Part shown: positions 55,701 through 64,000 of the stretch, piece after piece | Layout of the letters: each line of letters starts with the position of its first letter | Numbering within the stretch: the stretch's first letter is position 1 | NCBI GenBank assembly: GCA_033439295.1 | Contig: JAVTLE010000021.1 | Coordinates: forward strand, 682,009-746,008 | Origin: Deuterostichococcus epilithicus | Lineage: Eukaryota > Chlorophyta > Trebouxiophyceae > Prasiolales > Stichococcaceae | Direction of reading: 5' to 3' | Length of the DNA stretch: 64,000 nucleotides | Notes under the pieces: generated by a model | Databases searched by the model: none | What the model was told of the DNA's origin: nothing | The model's input: only the letters and a program-made list of their open reading frames with translations | Program-made: the position numbers and the translations under genes

Positions 55701-57050
55701 CGGCGGGCGGCCCAGGCAGCGGGACAGCCCGCCTCTGACGGCAGCCAGGCGGCGCGGCCGGCGGCGGCGCCACGGCAGGCGCCTCGCTCGGCCGCGCAGC
55801 GCGCCGGCAGCGGTGGCGGCGGCAGCTCCATGGCGCCGCAAGAAGGCGGCGGCGGCGGCGGCGGCAGCGACGGCGGCACGGCTGCCACGGCCGCAGCGTG
55901 GCAGGCTCCGGCAGAGTTCGGGCTGCCGGCCGTCGCGGCGGGCGGCGCACAGGCAGCCAATGGCAACTTGATCTGCAAGATCTGCAGCTTCGAGGGTCCG
56001 CCAGACGAGGTGGCGGCCGCCCACTTCAAGGCGAGGGCCTTGCATGCGCCCTTGAAGCTGCAGTTGCTATCCTGTCATAAAGTAATTGCAGGGTGCTGGC
56101 GAGGCGTTGGTGCTGCACCCAGGTTTCTGTTCGCTCACTGTGGGATGACGGGCGCGCTGCAGGCGGCAAGACTGCATCAATGCCGGCATCTGGACCGAGA
56201 AACGCCACTGATGCCATCCAGCCTGTGCTTCTACAGGGTAACATGCACAAGCGGGCGTGCAAGGCGCGCGGGCGCCCGGGAGCTTTCCCCTGCTGGGCGT
56301 GCGGCATCGTGTTCCCCGCCCAGTCGCACCTGCAGCGGCACCGGGTCCATCAGAAGCACCTCGACCGCCTCGTTTGGCTCTACGGGGCAAGAGACCGCGC
56401 TGCGCACAAGCGGCCAGAGGCGCCGGCGTCCGGGGTAGCCGCCGCCACCGCAGCCGCCNCCGCGGCGCCTTCCCGGCCGCGCAGCGGCCCCACNGCNCCT
56501 CCGCCNCCGCTGGCACAGCGCCCCGCGCCGCTGGCGCAGCTGCCGTGGGCGCTGCTGGCGGACGACGAGGACGAGGGCAGCAGCGATGACCAGGAGGCGG
56601 TGGCGGCGGAGGTGGCTGTCGAGCAGCCTGCGCCTGAGGCGCAGCCGCCGGCGCCGCTGCCGGCATCGCCAGACGCCGGCGCTGGGGCTGCCGCTCAGGC
56701 GCTGGCAGGCGGCGACTACGAGTGCCCCATCACTCAGGTGTGTATTAGTCAGCCGGTGCCCTGTGCAACATGCTGCACGAGCTATGTGAAGCATGCTGCA
56801 ACCAAGCTGCATCAACCTGACATGACCACACATGTCTCGATTGCAAATGCACATTTCAACACAGGATGTGATGCGTGACCCGGTCATGTGCGCCGACGGG
56901 CACACCTACGAGCGCGCCGCCATCGAGGCGTGGCTCGCTCGGAGCGACTGCTCGCCGATGACGAACGAGCTGCTGCCAAGCAAGGCACTTGTGCCAAACC
57001 TGGCACTGAGAGCAGCGATTGCGCCGGCGTTGGCGCATAGGGCCAAATAA
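49781..57050 (+). CDS. Large U-box protein with four paired C2H2 zinc-finger modules
   Basis: Probable E3 ubiquitin ligase, paralogue of the preceding gene. Exons: 49781 to about 50046 (join unresolved), 50266-50364, 50677-50867, 50993-51192, 51227-51450, 51773-53734, 53915-53989, 54166-54672, 54945-55265, 55485-56030, 56237-56737, 56865-57050. From 50266 all phases close to 1603 residues. The N-terminal third is helical and unrecognised. A 654-residue exon has coiled-coil-like stretches (AQRRIAALVDQLRARSAQQE) and the shared motif EEDPFAWL. Four modules follow, each C-x2-C-x-[WF]-x-G ... HFK, intron, then C-x2-C-G ... H-x(5)-H: CRVCDWRG/CGPCGIVC, CELCDWLG/CGSCGMGS, CKLCAWKG/CADCGVVC, CKICSFEG/CWACGIVF. 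The C-terminal U-box reads YECPITQDVMRDPVMCADGH, then TYERAAIEAWLARSDCSPMT. Confidence 0.78.
53915..56460 (+). repeat. Four exon-encoded zinc-finger modules in tandem
   Basis: Half-modules CxxCx[WF]xG...HFK lie at the 3' ends of exons 53915-53989, 54166-54672, 54945-55265 and 55485-56030. The matching half CxxCG...H....H lies at the 5' start of the next exon each time. The intron always falls right after HFK in phase 0. Each unit is therefore one exon long and symmetric in phase, which allows frame-neutral duplication. Confidence 0.85.
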
Positions 57051-58385
57051 CATCCGGCAGCTATGCTTTGCTAGATCCAGTTCCCGAGAGTCTATAAACG
57101 TCCCCAAGCTTCAGACAACAAGCAAGTGGGCGTTGAGTCCCTTTGCAATCACGAACCCGCCGGTCTGTACACCATTTGCCTTCTCCGCCGTGTTCTGTTG
57201 TGATTGTGCATGAGCAGACCCCCAATCAGGGAGTCTGCGTGTCCCCCATGAAGCGAATTCAGTGTCGCATGATGCGCTACACATACCAGCAGCAAATTTC
57301 AGTACCTTCAACAGCTATATGCGCATGCATTTGCGCATGCCGGTTGGTGGCGCCGCCACTATCATCTGCGTGAGAGTGGGAGCCTCCACCACTCACGCAC
57401 CAAAGAACGGCAGGCAGCAGCGGCGCTGGAGGCCCTGCATGCGGGCCCACGCCGCTGCAGGCTGCGCCAGCCCCAGAGCTTGGCAGAAGTCTGGTGTGCA
57501 CTGCATTCGACGCCACCAGGGCCAAGCTGCGCTGATGCGACTGCCAAAGAAATCACATTTGCCGCGCATCTGCGGGCGTAGAAGCTGGCGCTGCTGCTGC
57601 GTCTGTAGCAGCTTGCGCCGTCAGCTGAGCGCCCGCTCAGCAGCAAGATGATGCACGGCTGCAAATGTAGAATGGCCAATTGTCTGGCAGGAGTACTAGT
57701 CTGCATCGAAGCAGCAGCGGGCTGTGGAGCCTGACAAGGAGGAGAAAGATGAGCTCTGCTCTCGCCTCGTCCGAGAAGCCTTGCAGTTTGTGTGTTTGCC
57801 GCTCAAATAGCAACCTCAATACACTGCTGCAGCTTCAACAGGGTGACCGCTGCCTCTCCCTTGAATCCTGGGGCGAAGCGTTAGAATGGCTGGTTGTCAA
57901 AGCAGCAACATGGCTACCTGAACTTCCTCATCACCGAAATATGTCGCCAACTATTGAAACAGCAGGCCGTGGGGGTGTTTGCAAGCTGTCTGTCAGTTGA
58001 ACTGCCGTAGTCTCTCTCCCATCGCATAATGAGCGCATGCTGTAAATCTGTTCGAATGCGCGGGCGCACAGCACTGTGCTACTTGTGCCATTCAGAAGGC
58101 TTGAACCGATGGGGGCACACAGGGCTGCCAAGGCGGATGTCCTCCAGCGGCAACGAAGTAGCATACTGGTCAGGCAATCCCCATGGACACGGGGATGCGG
58201 CAGAGGCTTGCCATCTGCAGGAACGTCCAGCGCATGGCGGGATGCGCCGTCGGGTGAAATGCCTGCCGCACCACACAGAGACAGCTAGGTATAAGTTTCA
58301 AAAGGACTTCTGGATGACCGATTGTGTCAAGTGAGTTTTGGCCTCAGAGATCAGAAATAGCCATTTGGGATCGAAATGCTTGCAT
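57051..58385. other. Convergent region second U-box gene / Hint gene
   Basis: 1.3 kb between facing stop codons. Open frames up to about 110 codons occur on both strands without recognisable features. I see no gene. Confidence 0.45.
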
Positions 58386-61112
58386 CTAGGTATTCAGGTC
58401 CGTCAAATCGGTGTACAGCCCTGTCACCTTTTGGGTGGCGCGGCCAATGCTTAAGAGGACGGGCTCCGCCAGGCGTCGGCTGTGCAGCACACGGAAAGCC
58501 CAAGGAGCAAGGCGGTAGGCCAGCCGGAAGACGCCCATAGCAGCGTGACTAGCAGCCTCAGAGCCCAGGTAGTTGCCAGCGTAGGATGATGCGGCAATGC
58601 TGTCGACTACCAGGTCGAATTCTGGCAGTTCGATTGCTGCCAGGTGCGTGCTGCAACGAAAATCAGCCGTACGGAAGTGATGTTTGGAACATGTCTGTAA
58701 GGAAATTCTGGCTGTGAGAAATGAGGGCATTTGCTCACCGCGCATGGTCATTGGGCTGACGATCCCAGCGCCGCTCACCAGGCCCACGCCCGTCACCAAT
58801 TCCAAGACAACAGCGCCATTGTCAGCAGATGCGCGCCAGACGTAGCTGCCAATCGTAACAGAGCCAGCGGGGAGGGCAGTGCGATCCTGAAACGCGGTCG
58901 TGTTGGACGCTGCAGTGTAGGCCATGTGGTCCGCTGTCATAAGCACCTGCGGTTGCAGCAGCGCCAATCTGGGCAAGTATGAGCCGCATAGCGTCTCCAC
59001 AGAGACGACAGCAGATGGGTGATCGCGCCAAGTTGTTGCATTTGGCAATTTAAATCGGGGGTGTGACAATGTGTGTACCTGTGCGCCGGAGGCCGTGGCA
59101 ATGTGCACGAAGTTGTGGGTGCCTGTAGTCCGGAAGTGGGCAAAGACATACATAGGCGACCAGCTTAGGGAGCCATCGCTCTCGACCACCTGCAGATGCT
59201 CAACGCTGCCTGAAATCAGTACATCAGCAGCCTTCAGAATACCATTGATGCCTCTGGAGGGCCCGCTTCATCATTTGAGTGTTGAGTTGCCGTCAAGTAA
59301 AGTCTTCGGCAGTCAGCAGCAGGAAAACAGTAATATTGCTCGTGCATGTCCCACTTGCCTGAACCAGGTCGCCGATGTTTACGTCAGCCAAGGCCTTGTG
59401 GGACATGACGCCAGAGGGGTTCTTCACAAGCGCTTGTGCATCGGCTGGGAAGCATGCCGCCCCATCGGCAGCTGCACTTGTATGTGACAAGTGCTGTCAG
59501 ATAACAACCCGAAGGTTGACATGCCGCAGTCGTCACCACCATTGCCTGGTGTGTGCAGCATCACAGGCAGCAGGGAAAGAGGCGTTGCGACCCACACACC
59601 ACAGACGCTTGTGTCAGTTGGGCACTGGCCGACGCTGCAGGTTGTGCCATCTATAAAGGTGAAGCTCGGACATGAGCTGGTCGCGCCGGTTGGCGGGCAC
59701 CTATTGCCACCGGTTGCGGGATTGCTGTCGCATGCAGGATTACAAGGGTCGCCCTGTCTAACTGAGCCTGGCGGCGGACAGCCTGCAGCGCGCACCGAGA
59801 ACGAGTCAATTGATCCTGCACAACCGTTGCGAATTACAGTGCTTGTGGATGCCATGTCGATGAAATGCAGCCATGACTGTATGAAAGTGCGTGGCTGCTT
59901 GAACTGGCGGCTGGGACTGGCGGTCGCCTCCCCCTGCTCCTTCTTCCCATTTTCAGCAGGTCCGTCTTGGAGTTTGTGATGTGGTGAGGTGTGTCAATCT
60001 GCCGCAGAGCCGAGCTTAGTGTCGAGCAGGTTGTGAGTGTTTGGCGGGATGTCAGAACGGTTCAGTCCGATCAGCCAAGACGAGACTTGCCACTAGTAGG
60101 GGCAGTCGGCGTGGGGGCAGTCGGCGTGGGGGCACTCGGCGTTGGGGTGCTCGGNGTGGGGGTACTTGGCGCGGGGGTAGGTGCTGCAGGAGCCGCTGCG
60201 GGGGCTGGAGTCGAGCTGGTGGTCGGCATCACGGCGGGAACTGCCGTAGGAATGGCACTGGGCATTGCAGAAGGGGCGATGGTGCCTGCGGAACTGCAGC
60301 CGGCGCCGTTTGCAGTGGCGGCGCTGGAGGCGCCATTGCCAGCGGTCGAACACGCAGAGGCGCCACCGCCTGCGCAATATCCGTTTGTGTAAGTTTGATC
60401 TTTCGCAAGCGTATTGCTGGGGATGATGCCGAGATGTCGCTAGCTGCATGCAAGACTACTTATGCAGTCGGTAATAGAAACATGGTGATCAACACGGTCT
60501 GACTTGGTATACAGTGAAAGGGCTTCCACATTCAGCTTCCACATTTACAGCAGGACAGGTTGCAGTTTCACGAACAGACCTCCGGTGCTAGAAATGGCAG
60601 CAGAATTGCCAGCGCCACTGCCGGCGGCTGCGCCGCTGGTCCCTGCGGCAGCTGCGGCCGCAGCTGCCTCGTCAGTGGCGGCTGCTGAGGCGGCGGCGGA
60701 TTGGGAGGCAGCAGCAGCGGCAGCAGTAGCAGCAGCAGGGTCCGGACCCGCAACCATTTGCTGGAACCCGGAGGAGGCTGCGCTGCCGCTAGACGAGATG
60801 GATTGTGTTAAGTGGCGGCGGTGAGTAGCTGCGAATGAAAGTTCGTGGGCAGGTTCAAGATGATTTCGCCTTTTCGCCTTATGTCTCGTAGGGTAGGGCA
60901 ACGAAGCGTACTACAACAACAAGGCACGGCCGTGCACAAACGAGGGGCTGCTTATTAGCGATGTGCCGCGATGCAACGAGCCAAACCGCTGAAGATCCTT
61001 GAATGCCGTGCATCGTGGATGAACACGCACCTGACGAAGACGGACAAGCTGCGGCCTGGCATGTCAAAATGCACAGCGCACACAGTAGCAGGTGCCGCCG
61101 ACGGCAAGCCAT
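58386..61112 (-). CDS. Secreted Hint (Hedgehog/intein) domain protein
   Basis: Predicted secreted or cell-surface protein with a self-processing Hint domain. Six exons on the minus strand: 61112-61031, 60828-60580, 60369-60087, 59841-59600, 59471-59359, 59189-58386. Phases close to 590 residues (one N near 60154). A signal peptide is clear: MACRRRHLLLCALCILTCQAAA. Next come an Ala/Ser-rich stretch, a Cys/Gly-rich piece, a Pro/Thr/Ser linker (PTPTAPTPTAPTSG) and a Cys-rich segment (GCPPPGSVRQGDPCNPACDS ... CPPTG). The Hint domain starts at AACFPADAQALV, with Cys-Phe at the expected splice/cleavage site as in Hedgehog CF. It continues NIGDLVQVVESDGSLSWSPM, YVFAHFR and LLQPQVLMTADHMAYTA (T-x-x-H motif). 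The intron at 59358 has a GC donor. The residues following 58740 could hide one more intron. Confidence 0.82.
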
Positions 61113-62755
61113 CGTTGCGGAAGTAAGCGCCCAGATGACGTTTGCGAGTATCAACTTGAACTCGAAGGAGAGTTGCGAGCTTGTGATATGCTCTTCGGCG
61201 CTGTCAACAAGCGAAGAAGAGAAAGCGTCCTGGGAAAACGAACCTGCAGTTGGCGATTCAATACCTCTGCTACCTGGGACCCTGCCAAGGAGGTCGTACA
61301 CGCAACAAAGGGTTGATCTGGCTGTAGCGATGAAGAGAGTCGACGAGCATCGATGCCATCGGTGAAGACCAATAAAGAACTCTGGCAAGCAGCGAATCAA
61401 TATTCGTGTTGCCAGCAAGCAGGATGGGGAATTTTTTCGCCGTCTCCTGTGAGCCACAACGTACAGTCCTACCACCAGATTTTCCGCCACAATTGGGGGC
61501 CTCGAGCTAGGCTCAAGTAGCACTCACAGGCTGCGGAAACGAAGGTGACCCTAACCCTAACCCTAAACCGAGGTGAAAGGCTGCTGGAATGAAGGAATGA
61601 AGGCTGCTGCAGATACATCGTGACAGCAAAATGATGGTTGGAAAGACGGAAACTGGAAGTTGAAACTCGATGCCTCTATCTTCCAAAACGTGCTGGGTTG
61701 CAACTTTGCAGGCTGCTGCAGCTATTGGCTCCAAACGTAGCGGTGCGGCTAGAGGCGGCTGCATTTGCTCAAGCGCTTGGTGCTGGGGAAAGATTCCCTC
61801 ACAGCTTTGTGGAGGCGCTGACAAGTCTGCTGCTGGTGAAAGCAGCAGGCTTGTCTTGCCTGCTGCTGTCACTGCCTCTCACTCAGCGGCTCGGTAGCTG
61901 CAGTTGATACTGCTGAGCCTAGCAAGCCTGTGCGCAAAGGCATTTGCCGCCATAGCAAGTCGGGGAGACATGCGTTGCATGTACTGCCACTGGATGCGGC
62001 GGCGGCGGGCGCAGGCTTCTTGCCTGCTGGAATTCTACTCGCCTGGAGTCCTATATGGCGCTTGAATTTTGCTGCGGCGTAGTGAGTTCGTTCGTTGGCA
62101 TAGCGCACCTTTGCCATGCACACAGGTGCATGATCCACATAACTTGACGCCGCGCAGCATGCACAATGCTGTTTTATCACTATGTTTCCAGAAACGATCC
62201 ATCAACCACCTCTCTCGCCTGCCAAGCAGGTACTGCCAGTACTCAGCTGTGCACGAAGCCAACTGTTGAAGTACACGCCCTGCATCATTGACAATAGGTC
62301 CGGCATCATTGACAGGCTGTTCACCGTGCTAATTGCCCGCAGCTTCTGCTGCGGCAGCAGCCCTACCACACCTGCTTGTGCAGCTGCAGCAGAGCCTGAT
62401 CGACGCCCTGCCACAGCTTCAGGCTCTGACATGTTGCGCCGCATCCACTGCCTGACGATGGTTTGCAGCTTCTGCCTTCTCTGCAGCTCCAGTGATCGAC
62501 AGCCGCCCTGTAAAGGTGCCTTGCGACCCAGCATGGTGTGGGTTCGATCTAGGGTCGAGTGTCTGTGCAGTGGACACAGCAGCGATGTGGCTGCATCTTG
62601 CAGAAGAGCGCACCCAACACCGCCAGCTTGCAGCGCCTCAACAAGAGCAGGACGTCCAGCCCTGCCTGCTGTCGGCACCTCCAGGTCGATGTTGTGCAAG
62701 GGATCCCCTTGAAGCTCACTAATTCTCTCCGATGAAGTGTTGCTGCCTTTTGCAG
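61113..62755. other. Region upstream of Hint gene with telomere-like repeat
   Basis: 1.6 kb without a firm gene. It contains three CCCTAA units at 61549-61567. Overlapping open frames near 61640-61910 and 62200-62940 exist on both strands; I cannot choose among them, and one could be an upstream exon of the partial gene to the right. Confidence 0.4.
61549..61567. repeat. Interstitial telomere-like repeat (CCCTAA)3
   Basis: Three perfect tandem CCCTAA units plus one extra A. Read on the other strand this is TTTAGGGTTAGGGTTAGGG, so one unit edge fits the plant-type TTTAGGG. It is short and internal, so it is not a chromosome end. Confidence 0.85.
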
Positions 62756-64000
62756 GGAATCCCAGCCGAGGAGGCCATTGCGGCGGTCCGCAGCGCGGCC
62801 GACGGTGCGGCTGGGGATGGTAGGTAAGCGCCCAGCGTGAGCAACGACTTGCGGCGCCAGCTGCCAGAGGCAGCGACAGGTGACAGCACGAGGTCTCAAT
62901 TGCAGCAGTCAGTTCGGCATCTGGCTGTGGATGCTGCATTGTCCACGTATGCTATTTGCATCAGTGCAGCATGCGTTGGTGCGGCGCAAGGCAGCAGGAG
63001 GCACTGCGTGGCACAGCGATGCACTGCAGAAGGGACAGCTAGGGCAGAGGAGAGTCAGCACAAAGCCACGCCCCTGCAACGACATCGTGTGCAGTTCTTC
63101 CCTTTAGGAGCCGCGGTGTCCTTTGCTCCATGCCTGCGGCCAGGGGTGCATGCCCGCAGTTCTGATACAACAATCCCTACCTCATGCAGGTGGTGCAGCC
63201 GCTGAGGCCGGCAATGAGCGCCTGGAGGACGATGCTGCAGCCGTCCCTGATCCGGTCTGGCTGGTGCTGGCGGTTCCCGGCAGCCGGCTGCCGCCGGACC
63301 TTATCCGTCAAGCAGCGCAATCCGCTGCGCTTCTGGCGGCGCTGCGGGCGCTGTGGACGGCGGCGGCGCGGCAGAAGCTGCTGCGTTGGGTTGAAGTAAA
63401 GCGGCTCAGGTGCGATGTGCAGGAACGAGCGGTAACTGCCTCACACAACGGCCACGCCGGTTTGCCTGTTGCTATCGCTGCCACCCCTGCCCGGAGGCTC
63501 CCACTCCTGCGGGCCTCCCTGCTGCCACTGCTGCGCCAATGCTGACGGCTCGCGCCAGCCGCCGCCCGAACAGAGTAGATGTGCAGCTGACTTCGCACCA
63601 GGCAGCGCCCATGCCTTGAGCCATGCTGCGCCCTGTGCAGGGCATGGACATGGCCGACATCGACAGGAAGGTGGAAGCAGATGATCCGTCAAAGGCTCGT
63701 GCCGGAGGCTGCAGCGGCCAACGGCACCAAAGGCAGCGCCAGCACTGCCAACAGCAGCTGGCCCGATGCACCCGGGTCATCCGCAGGCAGCGGTCGCGGC
63801 GTGGCCAGCGCCGCCGTTTGGGCCACGGCGCCGCAGCAGTCGGCGCGGCAGCGCCTGACAGACGTGCTGAGGCTGCCTTCTGTACGCACTGCCCACGCAC
63901 TGCCCTGGACTCTGGCAGCGCCATCCAGGTGGTTGCAGTGGACTGGACTTGAGCCGCACTCGCTTTGTATCAGATCTCGAATCAGACACGCCTGTCGAAC
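62756..64000 (+). CDS. Partial unidentified gene at right edge
   Basis: I do not recognise this gene. Two exons join in phase: 62756-62819 (GIPAEEAIAAVRSAADGAAG) and 63190-63409 (AGNERLEDDAAAVPDPVWLV, then SRLPPDLIRQAAQSAALLAA and WTAAARQKLLRWVEVKRLR). The product is Ala-rich and helical. A third exon is likely between about 63670 and 63930. The frame reading AAAANGTKGSASTANSSWPD through RQRLTDVLRLPSV looks best, entered from a possible AAG acceptor near 63694. Both ends of the gene are unknown and it runs off the window. Confidence 0.45.

Noticed and set aside
61549-61567. Chromosome end (telomere)
   Set aside because: Only three units, with ordinary sequence and genes on both sides.
62202-62939. 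245-codon open frame on the minus strand upstream of the right-edge gene
   Set aside because: It looks partly protein-like but has no family match and no supporting splice pattern, and it overlaps the in-phase plus-strand exon at 62756.

Overview
This is nuclear DNA of an intron-rich, GC-rich photosynthetic eukaryote, most likely a green alga and perhaps a trebouxiophyte (inference). The evidence is a plastid-type inositol monophosphatase (IMPL1), a starch synthase IV-like enzyme, a plant-type peptide:N-glycanase, organellar PPR and Tim17-family proteins, an AP2 transcription factor, and dozens of short introns that mostly end in CTGCAG or similar. Exon borders were worked out by hand from GT/GC..AG sites, reading-frame phase and family similarity. 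Where every phase closes, a gene model is called complete; open points are stated in each entry.

Layout. Genes lie almost strictly in alternating orientation, giving divergent and convergent pairs: 60S P0 (-, 3' end outside the window); IMPL1 (+); DUF3598 lipocalin-like protein (-); SS4-like starch synthase (+); Tim17/22/23-family protein (-); PPR protein (+); AP2-domain protein (+); polyQ acidic disordered protein (-); PNGase (+); RPL34 (-); small one-TM protein (+); RNA polymerase I/III subunit AC19 (-); two tandem U-box/zinc-finger genes (+,+); secreted Hint-domain protein (-); and a partial unidentified gene (+) at the right edge. Ribosomal proteins and AC19 are housekeeping functions. 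IMPL1 and SS4 are plastid metabolic enzymes. PNGase and the two U-box proteins fit protein quality control and ubiquitylation.

Most interesting. (1) Two adjacent genes (42036-48611 and about 49781-57050) encode related large proteins that combine a repeated two-finger C2H2 module with a C-terminal U-box. The module occurs once in the first gene and four times in the second, with an intron at the same place and phase inside every module. In two of the five copies that intron has a GC donor. I do not recognise this architecture. (2) Several introns carry degenerate partial copies of the adjoining exon, including its splice acceptor ('ghost exons'). (3) A Hedgehog-like Hint domain protein with a signal peptide and Pro/Thr and Ala linkers. 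Isolated N bases and a 32-bp duplication disturb the frame in the first U-box gene and may be assembly problems.
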